Positions 17,728 to 25,705 of a DNA stretch of 64,000 nt are shown piece after piece. The stretch comes from Neisseria mucosa (GTDB taxonomy: Bacteria; Pseudomonadota; Gammaproteobacteria; Burkholderiales; Neisseriaceae). The translations under genes and the position numbers were made by a program. Location of the stretch: assembly GCF_003044445.1 (NCBI RefSeq), contig NZ_POWX01000009.1, positions 1-64,000 on the forward strand. Direction: 5' to 3'. Every line of letters begins with the position of its first letter. Within the stretch, counting starts at the first letter, position 1. Under the pieces are notes generated by a model. The model was not told where the DNA came from. It saw only the letters and a list, made by a program, of their open reading frames with translations, and ran no database searches.

Positions 17728-18522
17728 TTACTCTTTCTTACCGGCCAAACCGATTTCCTGAATTTTACCGCCGTCGTTGATTTTAGCCTTACCGGCAATT
17801 TCTTCGGCTTTACTGCCGAAAAGCTTCAGCTCGTAACTGCCTTTTTCCACACCATCCTTCATGGCTTTGCCGCTCAAGCCTGAGCCGTTGCCCATGGCTT
17901 GGATGTCGGTTTTCGCCAATTCGACGTTATAGCCGCTATGCATTCCGCTGATGCTGCCGCTGCCTTGTTTCTTCTCAAAATCAACCGTGTAAGACAAACG
18001 CCCGCTGCGGTCGTCGCCGTTGAACGCAATACCTTTGTAGTTTATTTGTCCCAATTTAGGCAGATTACCGAAAGCAATGTCCTGCCCCTGAATTTCGTTA
18101 ACATGAAAATCGAATGCCTCGGAACGTGTGCCATCTTTCGGATTGGTTTTCTGCTTTGCCAAAGTGGTGGCAACGATGGAATGGTTTTGTTTATACACCA
18201 AGAAATCACCGCGTTCCAATTCGATAAGTTGTCCGTTTACATTGATTTTTTTCACATAGTCAAAGTCGGAAACACGGTCGTTTTTCAGATAACCCGTATC
18301 CAAAACCCCGCCTTTTTTCAGGGTTTGGGTTTTACCGCCCCTGTCGGTCAACTCCAGTACGCCGCCGTCGGGAACAGATTCGGAAACAGTCAGTTGCTTC
18401 CAATCTTTTGCATTAGGATCAAGCGGCTTGGTCAGTCCGTCCGCCAAGCTGCTGCCTGCGCTGCTGCAAGCGGACAAAATGCAGGTGGCAGCCAAAACCG
18501 CCAATAAAGATTTCGCTTTCAT
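17728..18522 (-). CDS. Factor H binding protein (fHbp) family lipoprotein
   Basis: Surface lipoprotein homologous to meningococcal fHbp, which binds complement factor H; binding by this version is not established. The 264 residues have a lipobox LSAC with Cys19. Clear family landmarks follow in order: a LADGLTKPLD-like segment, LKNDRVSDFDYVKKINVNGQ, the ELERGDFLVYKQNHS strand, GQINYKGIAFNGDDRSGRL with YTVDFEKKQGSG, and the C-terminal GSYELKLFGSKAEEIAGKA and IGLAGKK. Length and both half-barrels are complete. ATG at 18522 is chosen because AAAGGA lies 6-7 bases upstream and the signal peptide then has normal length. The neighbours differ from the meningococcal locus as I remember it (next to a fructose-bisphosphate aldolase gene). 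Confidence 0.9.
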   Translation of the reverse strand: MKAKSLLAVLAATCILSACSSAGSSLADGLTKPLDPNAKDWKQLTVSESVPDGGVLELTDRGGKTQTLKKGGVLDTGYLKNDRVSDFDYVKKINVNGQLIELERGDFLVYKQNHSIVATTLAKQKTNPKDGTRSEAFDFHVNEIQGQDIAFGNLPKLGQINYKGIAFNGDDRSGRLSYTVDFEKKQGSGSISGMHSGYNVELAKTDIQAMGNGSGLSGKAMKDGVEKGSYELKLFGSKAEEIAGKAKINDGGKIQEIGLAGKKE

Positions 18523-18861
18523 TCGTTTCCTTTCATTCTCATGATTCATGACTATTGTGTCTCCGTATTTCGGTGGCAATGTCTGCAAACAAAATCCGTC
18601 CGAATCTTCGGATACACTCCGTAAGTTATACTATAACGGTTTTATGATGATATTCATGACTCAAATCAAAATAAATATACTGCATTATATCAGGCCTCTT
18701 TACTGCTTTTCTTACCATTGCTCCCGCCCTGACCGGCAAATACCTTATGTGCTTATTTTTCCACTACAATCCGCTACAAAGCAAACAGGTCGTCTGAAAT
18801 TTGACGCCACTCTGCCCAAGTGTTATTAATAATTCCTATTCACAAACAAACAGGAATAAAT
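18523..18861. other. Divergent promoter region between the fHbp-like gene and ldh
   Basis: 339 bp, A+T-rich in the middle. It contains the Zur-like palindrome at 18625-18637 and one DUS at about 18787-18799. A ribosome-binding site AGGA at 18852-18855 precedes ldh. No gene seen. Confidence 0.65.
18625..18637. promoter_or_regulatory. Zur-like palindrome upstream of the fHbp-like gene
   Basis: GTTATACTATAAC fits the core GTTATNNNATAAC of the neisserial Zur box exactly; the flanking bases differ from the T...A ends of the full consensus. It lies about 105 bp upstream of the fHbp-like start and overlaps -10-like TATAGT/TATACT sequences. A near-identical palindrome precedes the DUF4198 gene at 49078-49092. 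Zinc regulation is inference. Confidence 0.5.
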
Positions 18862-19815
18862 ATGAAAAAAGTTGGTAATAAAGTGGTCGTTGTGGGCTTG
18901 GGTGCGGTCGGTGTCAGCTACGCCTATTCCATGCTCAACCAAGCCTTGTGTGACGACATGGTTTTAATCGACATCAACCGCATGCGCGCGGAAGGTGAAG
19001 CGCGCGACTTCCGCCACGGAATGCCTTATGCCGCTTCGCCCGCGCGTATTTACGTCGGCGATTACGATGATTGTTCGGATGCAGACATCGTGTGTATTTG
19101 CGCGGGCGCGGCGCAGGCTCCCGGCGAAACCCGTTTGGACTTAATCGACAAAAACCTGCGCATCTTCCACGACATCATTTCAAAAGTCATGGCTTCCGGC
19201 TTTGACGGTATCTTCTTGGTTGCCTCCAATCCTGTGGACGTACTGTCTTATGCCGTCCTGCGCTTTTCAGGCCTGCCTAAAGAACGTGTTATCGGCTCGG
19301 GCACCATCCTTGACTCCGCCCGTTTCCGCGTTTGTCTGGGCAACGAATTCGACGTCGCGCCTTGGAGTGTCGATGCCATGATGATCGGCGAACACGGCGA
19401 CAGTATCATTGCGCTTTGGAGCACCGCCAACATCGCCGGTATGTCGGTTCAGAAGATGTTGGAACAATCAGAAGACGGACAGGCGCGTATGGACAAAATC
19501 TATAACACCGTGCGCAATGCCGCCTACGAAGTCATCGCCGCCAAAGGCTCGACCAGCCACGGCATCGGCATGGGTTTGAGCCGTATCTCCAACGCCATCC
19601 TGCACAATCAAGGCGTCGTATTGCCCGTTTCCACCTTGCTTGAGGGCGAGTTCGGACAAAACGGCGTGTATATCGGCGTACCGACCGTCGTCAACCGCCA
19701 AGGTGCAGTCCGCATCATCGACCTGCAACTTTCAGACGACGAAGCCGAACGCTTTGCCCGCTCGGCGGATCTGTTGAAAAGCTATCAACGCAAAGTCGAT
19801 GAAATGGTCGGGTAA
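18862..19815 (+). CDS. ldh: NAD-dependent L-lactate dehydrogenase
   Basis: Cytoplasmic interconversion of pyruvate and L-lactate with NAD(H). The 317 residues have the Rossmann motif VVVGLGAVGVSYAY and the substrate loop GAAQAPGETRLDL. Gln at the specificity position indicates lactate rather than malate dehydrogenase. NPVDVLSYA, GSGTILDSARFR and the catalytic histidine in IGEHGDS are also present. CAGGA at 18851-18855 supports the ATG at 18862. Divergent from the fHbp-like gene and followed by an AC-variant DUS hairpin. Confidence 0.95.
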   Translation: MKKVGNKVVVVGLGAVGVSYAYSMLNQALCDDMVLIDINRMRAEGEARDFRHGMPYAASPARIYVGDYDDCSDADIVCICAGAAQAPGETRLDLIDKNLRIFHDIISKVMASGFDGIFLVASNPVDVLSYAVLRFSGLPKERVIGSGTILDSARFRVCLGNEFDVAPWSVDAMMIGEHGDSIIALWSTANIAGMSVQKMLEQSEDGQARMDKIYNTVRNAAYEVIAAKGSTSHGIGMGLSRISNAILHNQGVVLPVSTLLEGEFGQNGVYIGVPTVVNRQGAVRIIDLQLSDDEAERFARSADLLKSYQRKVDEMVG

Positions 19816-19833
19816 ATAGAATAGCGTCTGAAT

Positions 19834-19879
19834 AAAACGTCGTCTGAAAACTGGAAATTTGGTTTTCAGACGACGTTTG
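19834..19879. terminator. AC-variant DUS-pair terminator after ldh
   Basis: Both arms use ACGTCGTCTGAAA (19837-19849 and inverse 19864-19876) rather than the standard AG form. Confidence 0.78.
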
Positions 19880-19921
19880 CTATGTAGGGCGAAGTTAATC
19901 CGTCAATAGTCTAAATTCAAA

Positions 19922-20078
19922 TATAGTGGATTAACTTTAAACCAGTACGGCGTTGCCTAGCCTTAGCTCAAAGAGAACGATTCTCTAAGGTGCTGAAGCA
20001 CCAAGTGAATCGGTTCCGTACTATCTGTACTGTCTGCGGCTTCGTCGCCTTGTCCTGATTTAAAGTTAATCCACTATA
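19922..20078. repeat. Correia repeat-enclosed element, full length (157 bp)
   Basis: Terminal inverted repeats TATAGTGGATTAACTTTAAA and its inverse. The core contains the AGAGAACGATTCTCT and GGTGCTGAAGCACC palindromic blocks deleted in the 106-bp copy at 7905. It lies between ldh and the broken oxidoreductase gene. Confidence 0.94.
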
Positions 20079-20167
20079 AACAGCAAGAGAGCATTGAATA
20101 CACAAAAGTGCGGTCAGATTTTCAAAAGTTTTTGCAAACCCTCTTTCAAACACAACCGCTTTCATCA

Positions 20168-21379
20168 TCAAGCCCTGCCCGTACTCAAACCCGCTTTGCC
20201 GTTTTCCCACAAGGTTTTCAGTAAAACTTTCCACGCCGACAATTTGGGATCGGGCTGTTTGCCTTGCCCGATCAAGTCCATTTGCGTCATATACCAGTTC
20301 ATTTCCAGCATCGCGCCTGCTTTTTTATCAACCAACGCCACGCCTGTTTGAATGCGGTCGGTTTGCACGGTTTGGTAGGTGCCGTTTTGCATTTTGTTTG
20401 CCAAGTCAGGGACTAAGGCAAACGGGCGGGCGACGCCGACTAAATCCAAATGGCCGCTGGATAAGGCGTCTTCCATGGCATTCTGCGAACGGAAGCCGCC
20501 GGTGATAATCAGTGGGGCTTGGCTGACTGCACGGGCTTTTTCGGCGTAATCGATGAAGAAGGCTTCGCGTTTGCGGGTGCTGTCTTTGGCGGCGAGCATG
20601 TGTGGGCTTTCATAGTTTCCACCAGAAACTTCAATAAAATCAATGCCCATTTCCGACAGTTTTTGTACCACTTGCACCGATTCGCTTTCGTCAAAACCGC
20701 CTTTTTGGAAATCCGCCGAATTGAGTTTTACGCCTACCAAGAAATCTTTGCCCACGGCAGCGCGAATAGCGGTGTAGGTTTCCAAAAGGAAGCGCATACG
20801 GTTTTCCAAACTGCCGCCCCATTGGTCTTGGCGGCGGTTGTGGTGCGGCGAGAGGAATTGGCTGATGAGATAGCCGTGCGCGGCGTGAATTTGTACGCCT
20901 GAAAAGCCTGCCTGTTCGGCAATTTTGGCGGTTTGCACGAATTGCTAAATCAGCCCGTTGATTTCATCGGCAGTCAATTCGCGCGGCGGATTGATAAAGC
21001 CGTCCATGCCCACCAACGGCACGGCGCTCGGCGCAAGCGGCGTTTTATTGACCATCGCAGGCGACTGTTTGCCCGCATGGTTGATTTGCATGATAAGCAA
21101 CGTGTCGTTTTGCGTGCCGGCTTTCGCCCATTTTTTCAGCATTTCAAGGCTGCGGTCGTCTGAAATCACCACATCGTTTATCGAACCTTTACCGCTTTCG
21201 GCGACCATCACATTGCCCGTAACCAAAACGCCCGCGTCGACTTCTGCCCAAGTGCCGTACAGGCGGACGAGTTTTTCAGACGGCTGGTCGTTTTGGGCAA
21301 GTTGGTCTTCCATGGCGGATTTGAAGATACGGTTTTTGGCGGTTTTACCGTTTGGAAAAGTGAATGGCGTGAATAACAT
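20168..21379 (-). pseudogene. NADH:flavin oxidoreductase (OYE family), interrupted by an in-frame amber codon
   Basis: Old-yellow-enzyme type FMN oxidoreductase of about 403 codons in one continuous frame, broken by TAG at 20945-20947 (codon 145). The first part has KNRIFKSAMEDQLA and MQINHAGKQSP. Directly after the stop the frame continues QFVQTAKIAEQAGFSGVQI and HAAHGYLISQFLSPHHN, the FMN/substrate-binding core, then GGSLENRMRF. A CAG-to-TAG change would explain it. Either a recent nonsense mutation or a base-call error. Downstream of the arsR-type gene on the same strand with a matching operator, so formerly or still regulated by it. Confidence 0.88.
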
Positions 21380-21398
21380 AATCGTTCCTTTAAGTTGA

Positions 21399-21414
21399 TA
21401 AGTTTAAAAATGTA
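21399..21414. promoter_or_regulatory. Putative ArsR-family operator 1, before the oxidoreductase gene
   Basis: TAAGTTT-AA-AAATGTA, a degenerate copy of the perfect palindrome found before the arsR-type gene (21785-21800). It lies 20 bp upstream of the oxidoreductase start codon. Confidence 0.62.
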
Positions 21415-21452
21415 AACGTATTTGGGTAAAAATAAAGGGTTAACGGATAACC

Positions 21453-21764
21453 CTATTTTGAAAGCGGGCAATTTTGAGCCATCAAATCGGCAAGCTGTTT
21501 CAATTTCGCCACCGCATCCGCCATGGCGATACTGTAAAACCGCTCTTTGCCAACCTGCTCCACCGCCACCGCACCGGCTTGCAACATAATTTTCAAATGA
21601 TGCGACACCGCAGGACGCGACAGATGCAGATGCTCGGTCAGCTCATTCACATTCATCCTGCCGTGTTCCCACAGCACGCGCAGGATTTGATGGCGGTTTT
21701 CATCGCTCAACACGGTAAAAATGGGAATGCACTCGCGCATTAAATTCATGGTTTGGTGTGGCAT
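21453..21764 (-). CDS. ArsR-family winged-helix repressor
   Basis: Small DNA-binding repressor of 103 residues. The helix-turn-helix reads MNVNELTEHLHLSRPAVSHHL followed by KIMLQAGAVAVEQVGKERFY, the wing. The metal-site motif ELCVCDL of SmtB/ArsR is not present, so the inducer may be something other than a metal, such as an electrophile or redox signal. Sits 73 bp upstream of the oxidoreductase gene on the same strand; matching operators before both genes suggest autoregulation and control of the enzyme. Confidence 0.88.
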   Translation of the reverse strand: MPHQTMNLMRECIPIFTVLSDENRHQILRVLWEHGRMNVNELTEHLHLSRPAVSHHLKIMLQAGAVAVEQVGKERFYSIAMADAVAKLKQLADLMAQNCPLSK

Positions 21765-21784
21765 ATTTGACCTTTTTAAGTTTA

Positions 21785-21800
21785 TACATTTAAAAATGTA
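21785..21800. promoter_or_regulatory. Putative ArsR-family operator 2, before the regulator gene
   Basis: Perfect 7-2-7 palindrome TACATTT-AA-AAATGTA, extended by AGT/ACT-like flanks. About 20 bp upstream of the regulator's start codon, where a bound repressor would block transcription or initiation. Confidence 0.68.
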
Positions 21801-21913
21801 GACTCATTTTAAAGGAAATAATGGGGAGTATCAAAGGATGGTCGTTTCTTTGAATTGTAATGTTTCCGTCAGTGAGCAGAAATTTTAGGGTTTCAAAGCG
21901 GTTTTTCATAAGA

Positions 21914-22552
21914 TTACTGCTTAATTTTCCTTAAATTATCAACCAAGTCATGAACTTCGGTAGATGGATTCAGCTCGCCATCTTTTTCGGCTTCTGCAAG
22001 GGCTTTTTTTGAGTTTGCTATTGCTGTTTCTATATAAGGTAACAAAACCCTATAAACACCTTGCTGCGCCTTATTGTAATTCATTGAAAATTTCTCGTCC
22101 CATTCTTTATTAAGTAAAGTAACACAATTATCACCAGCACTTTTATCGCCTGTTTTCACAATAGGTGCGCGAGAATATTTAAAATGGCAAAGATACCAAT
22201 ATTCAAAACTTGGGTAAGATACAATCAAATTTATATTGTGTTCCTTCGCCAACTTTTGTGCATAATCAAAGGTTTGATGTGCATCTCTATCAATGACACA
22301 ATAAACTTCATCAAATTCTAAATGTTGACTTTGCTTATCTTTTTCTTCAATAGCAGTTTCAACCACTGATTTAGGATCAGAACCACGTCCAGAATAAACT
22401 TGAACATTTACCGAAGAAAGGTTTTTAGTAGAAATCAAGTCTTCAAAATAAAGTTTTTCCGTTTTCTTACCTTCGCAAACGATCAAAATGGTTTTATAAG
22501 CTTCTCGTTTTGGTGCTTTACGGGATAAATCTCGAGCTTTACGTTTTGCCAT
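21914..22552 (-). CDS. rloB: RloB-like Toprim-type protein (AbiLii family), phage-defence candidate
   Basis: Protein of 212 residues with the RloB family landmarks: LIVCEGKKTEKLYFEDL near residue 24, then VYCVIDRDAHQTF, then SYPSFEYWYLCHF. The spaced acidic residues fit a Toprim-like nuclease fold. It starts 4 bases after the stop codon of the RloA-like ATPase gene, with GGGAG as ribosome-binding site inside the upstream gene's end, so the two are co-translated. The family includes AbiLii, part of a lactococcal abortive-infection system. Low G+C and lack of DUS set it off from the neighbours. Confidence 0.88.
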   Translation of the reverse strand: MAKRKARDLSRKAPKREAYKTILIVCEGKKTEKLYFEDLISTKNLSSVNVQVYSGRGSDPKSVVETAIEEKDKQSQHLEFDEVYCVIDRDAHQTFDYAQKLAKEHNINLIVSYPSFEYWYLCHFKYSRAPIVKTGDKSAGDNCVTLLNKEWDEKFSMNYNKAQQGVYRVLLPYIETAIANSKKALAEAEKDGELNPSTEVHDLVDNLRKIKQ

Positions 22553-22556
22553 AGCT

Positions 22557-23873
22557 TTAATTCTCCCAAAAAGAGAAATGGAAATTAAAGTCCTGGAAAA
22601 TAGGTTTTGCCCCATATTTACCGCTCAAATAATATTCTTCAATATCTTCACGATTGATATGCGGTTTAAAATCCGTTAATGGATAAAGCGTTGTTGATCT
22701 ATCCTTATTTTTTTCACAAAACCAAATTTGATCCCGACGTAATAGATTTTTCCTTAACACAGATGTTTCATGTGTTGTAAAAATGAGCTGGGCATTTCTT
22801 TTGTTAATTGGGGAATTGAATAGTTTAACTAAAAACCTAACCAGATCTGGATGTAGGCTTTTATTTAATTCATCAATAACCAAAGTATCGCCATTATGCA
22901 AAACCGCCAGAATCAATCCTGAAAACTCAAATAATTTTTGGGTGCCATCTGATTCGTCTCCTAAATTTATTTTTTGTGGTTTATTTTCATTATCCAAATA
23001 CACAAAAAAAGTCTCATGTTGGGCACTAAGATGTTGTTGTATATCTTTTAATATTTCCTCTTTAATGACATTAGGGATATCATCAGGAAGTCCCTCAAAA
23101 TTTACTTTGGGTTTTTCAAAAACAATATCATCTAATTCGATACCTGCAGAACGCAACAACTGAATCATGATTTTTTTATCTTTTGCAGACTTTTTACATT
23201 GCCTTTTTGCCATCTCATTGCTGATTCTATCTGTGCTAATAATTGGAATTCTATTGATGAGGCTATGAAAAATAGGTTTGATTTGTTCACTATTTAAATG
23301 TGCTGCACTAGATAAGAATAGCTGATCCGGTCTAGTTTGATTTCTCCAACTCACTCTTTCGCCTTTGAAATAATCAGACATTTTCCAATCGTAGCTTTCG
23401 GTCTGTTGGTTATACTCACGGGAATACCAGTTTTGTTCGCGACCTTTTGGATAGACACTTAACCATTCTTCATGGATTTTTTTGTCATCAGCAATAAAGC
23501 CATAATCCACTCTAGTAGGTTGCAAACTACCTTCATCATTGAGTAAATCCACAACAAATGAAATGTCATAATGTGTTGGATTGTTTTTGTATGTTTCATC
23601 AAAAAGAAAAGATTCAGTTCTGATTGGTTCTTTCTCTTTCTTATTGAAGGAATTCGAAAGAATTTGAATCATTGAGTATAATGCCTTGATTACATTGGAT
23701 TTGCCTGAAGCGTTAGCTCCATAAATAACGGCAGATTTTAATAAAGACGGTGTAGCGGGCGCATTACTGTCAAAATAGTTGTCCGGCATTTCCGTTCCTG
23801 AATCACGAACCAACGAAAGCGTCTGTTCTTGTTTGATTGAACGATAATTTTCAACAGAAAATTGGATTAACAT
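22557..23873 (-). CDS. rloA: RloA-like AAA ATPase (AbiLi family), phage-defence candidate
   Basis: OLD/AAA_15-type ATPase of 438 residues. Walker A GANASGKSN lies at residues 52-60. An ABC-like signature DESDGTQKLFEF, Walker B TLVIDELNKSLHP and the switch IFTTHETSVL lie in the last third. The N terminus MLIQFSVENYRSIKQEQTLS is typical. Paired with RloB immediately downstream. ATPase plus Toprim pairs of this type act as abortive-infection or nuclease defence modules; the trigger and target here are unknown. A+T-rich, no DUS inside, in an accessory stretch between core genes. Confidence 0.88.
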   Translation of the reverse strand: MLIQFSVENYRSIKQEQTLSLVRDSGTEMPDNYFDSNAPATPSLLKSAVIYGANASGKSNVIKALYSMIQILSNSFNKKEKEPIRTESFLFDETYKNNPTHYDISFVVDLLNDEGSLQPTRVDYGFIADDKKIHEEWLSVYPKGREQNWYSREYNQQTESYDWKMSDYFKGERVSWRNQTRPDQLFLSSAAHLNSEQIKPIFHSLINRIPIISTDRISNEMAKRQCKKSAKDKKIMIQLLRSAGIELDDIVFEKPKVNFEGLPDDIPNVIKEEILKDIQQHLSAQHETFFVYLDNENKPQKINLGDESDGTQKLFEFSGLILAVLHNGDTLVIDELNKSLHPDLVRFLVKLFNSPINKRNAQLIFTTHETSVLRKNLLRRDQIWFCEKNKDRSTTLYPLTDFKPHINREDIEEYYLSGKYGAKPIFQDFNFHFSFWEN

Positions 23874-24148
23874 AATAAAACCTTTTTTATTGCAATTTTA
23901 GGTAAAAAATACCTAATTTCTCATATTTTATCACCTTATTGCTTTCCTCTCAACTGTTCTAAATATTAAACCCAGAACACATTGGTCTACACTCCAAAAT
24001 TCAGACAGCCTTTTCCCCGAGCTATTTAGAGCAAAAATAAACGTTAGTTAATGGAGAGCTTAATTCAAGCTCTCGAAAATCCTTACTTTCATAGATATTG
24101 ACATTAGTGTAATAGACAATGGAAACCCATAAATTTATTATTTAGTAA
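23874..24148. other. A+T-rich gap beside the RloAB pair
   Basis: No gene seen. A short inverted repeat AGGTA-AAAAA-TACCT lies near 23909-23923, close upstream of the rloA start. A perfect hairpin GAGAGCTT-AATTC-AAGCTCTC lies at 24055-24075. A worn DUS-like sequence (ATTCAGACAGCCT) lies near 23999-24011. Confidence 0.5.
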
Positions 24149-24450
24149 TTAAAAAGCATACAACGGCACATTCACTAGCCAATCCTGTTCCCGATAATCC
24201 GCCATGGAAAATCGAATTGCTTGTTCTGGCTGAAATTGTTCTACATACACTTTCAAACTTTTCGCTTTTAAATTTTCTTCTGCTTTGACTTCAATCGGAA
24301 TCATAGCTTGCTTACGTTGCACAACAAAATCGACCTCTGCCGTGCCTTTTTCAGTTGCCCAATAAAAAACAGGGTTGTCTTGGGTGGCAATCAGTTGTTG
24401 CAGCACATATTGTTTGGTCATTACGCCTTTGGATTCGGTGAAAATTCGGT
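24149..24450 (-). pseudogene. 3' remnant of a DUF4143 (AAA-type) ATPase gene
   Basis: About 100 codons matching only the C-terminal end of ATP-binding DUF4143 proteins. It shows FTESKGVMTKQYVLQQL, then the typical nuclease-like core VFYWATEKGTAEVDFVV and PIEVKAEENLKAKSL. The N-terminal AAA domain is absent. Homology stops at a DUS hairpin (near 24455-24495) that separates it from rlmB. The frame continues rightwards into rlmB antisense, which is not meaningful. A decayed gene at the edge of the RloAB island. Confidence 0.8.
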
Positions 24451-24454
24451 AAAC

Positions 24455-24496
24455 ATGTCGTCTGAAAACCAAATTTCCAGTTTTCAGACGACGTTT
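24455..24496. repeat. Inverted pair of variant uptake sequences
   Basis: ATGTCGTCTGAAA at 24455-24467 faces an AC variant inverse. It lies exactly where homology to the DUF4143 gene ends and 20 bp past the rlmB stop, so it can also serve as the rlmB terminator. Confidence 0.75.
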
Positions 24497-24516
24497 TCTG
24501 TTCACAAAACTCAGCG

Positions 24517-25266
24517 TTATTTCTCTGATTTCAACACCCGCTGACGGCGCGTTTCGCTCAACACCATGCCTGCGCTGACGGAGACGTTCATGCTTTCGAC
24601 CGTGCCGAACATGGGTATCGATACCAGCATGTCGCAATGTTCGCGCGTCAGGCGGCGCATGCCTTCGCCTTCGTTGCCCATCACCCATGCCGCGCTGTCG
24701 GGCAGGTCGCAGTGATAGAGGTCGGCGTCACCGCCCATGTCGGTGCCGATGATCCAGATGCCGTATTCTTTCAGCTCGCGCAGGGTGCGGGCGAGGTTGG
24801 TTACGGTGATGTAGGGGACGGTTTCCGCCGCGCCGCAGGCGACTTTGCTGACGGTGGCGTTCAGTCCCGCGCTTTTGTCTTTCGGCGCGATGACGGCGTG
24901 TACGCCCATTGCGTCGGCGGTACGCAGGCACGCGCCGAGGTTGTGCGGGTCGGTAATGCCGTCGAGTATCAGCAAGAGCGGCGGTTCGCTCAGGTTTTCC
25001 AATACGTCTTCAAGGTGGACGTGGTTTTTGGAAGCGTCGATAAATCCGACTACGCCCTGATGCCGCGCACCTTTGCTAATGGCGTTGAGGCGGTCGGCGT
25101 CTGCGAAGTGTACGCGCACGTTTTCGTTTGCCGCTTTTTCCAACACGTCGCGCGTGCGGGCATCGTTTTTGCCTTCTTGGACGTAGAGTTCGGTAATCGA
25201 TTTCGGGTTTTGCCACAGGCGGGCGTTGACGGCGTGGAAGCCGTAGATGAGTCTTTGGTTTGCCAT
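24517..25266 (-). CDS. rlmB: 23S rRNA (guanosine-2251-2'-O)-methyltransferase
   Basis: SpoU/TrmH-class methylase of the ribosomal P-loop. The 249 residues begin with the substrate-binding domain (LIYGFHAVNARL). They end in the knotted SAM site: LILDGITDPHNLGACLRTAD, AWVMGNEGEGMRRL and ESMNVSVSAGMVL. Length and order are normal. Faces the accessory RloAB stretch downstream. Confidence 0.96.
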   Translation of the reverse strand: MANQRLIYGFHAVNARLWQNPKSITELYVQEGKNDARTRDVLEKAANENVRVHFADADRLNAISKGARHQGVVGFIDASKNHVHLEDVLENLSEPPLLLILDGITDPHNLGACLRTADAMGVHAVIAPKDKSAGLNATVSKVACGAAETVPYITVTNLARTLRELKEYGIWIIGTDMGGDADLYHCDLPDSAAWVMGNEGEGMRRLTREHCDMLVSIPMFGTVESMNVSVSAGMVLSETRRQRVLKSEK

Positions 25267-25396
25267 GATTTTGCTTTATAAAAAATTTCAGACGACATTA
25301 TAACAAGATAAGGTCGTCTGAAAGGGAAAGGTCGTCCCGTCAGGAGGCTGCGCACTCTGAAAACAAGTGTAACCGATTTCACTCAAATGCGACCGC

Positions 25397-25705
25397 CTAC
25401 CGCATCAAATACCCCAACAGCCCGGAACTGCCGACGCCGTTCAACACGGTAACCAACATGGAAAACCTGCTTGCGGCAAGCACGGTCAGCGCAATGGCAA
25501 TCAGCTCGTGCGGCTTGTCGGACACGAAATAAGGCGCGATGACGGAAATCAACACGCAACCCGGCGCGGCTTCCATCACGATTTGTGCGCGGCGGCTTAA
25601 GGTGCGGTTGCGCAAGGCGAAAAAACCAATAAGACGGGTGGAATACGTTACCGCCAGCATACTGGCAAACAACAGGAACGACTGCCAAGACAGCAAATCC
25701 TTCAT
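25397..25705 (-). CDS. azlD: AzlD-family branched-chain amino acid exporter subunit
   Basis: Small membrane protein of 102 residues with about four hydrophobic segments (SFLLFASMLAVTYSTRLIGF, then ELIAIALTVLAA). It shows the AzlD feature of prolines and arginines after the first segment. Its ATG overlaps the azlC stop as ATGA, so translation is coupled. With AzlC it forms a LIV-E-type exporter of branched-chain amino acids or analogues; substrate is inferred from the family. Confidence 0.9.
   Translation of the reverse strand: MKDLLSWQSFLLFASMLAVTYSTRLIGFFALRNRTLSRRAQIVMEAAPGCVLISVIAPYFVSDKPHELIAIALTVLAASRFSMLVTVLNGVGSSGLLGYLMR

Noticed and set aside
19922..20078. Correia element considered as an insertion sequence
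   Set aside because: No transposase; too short. Size and ends fit the Correia family exactly.
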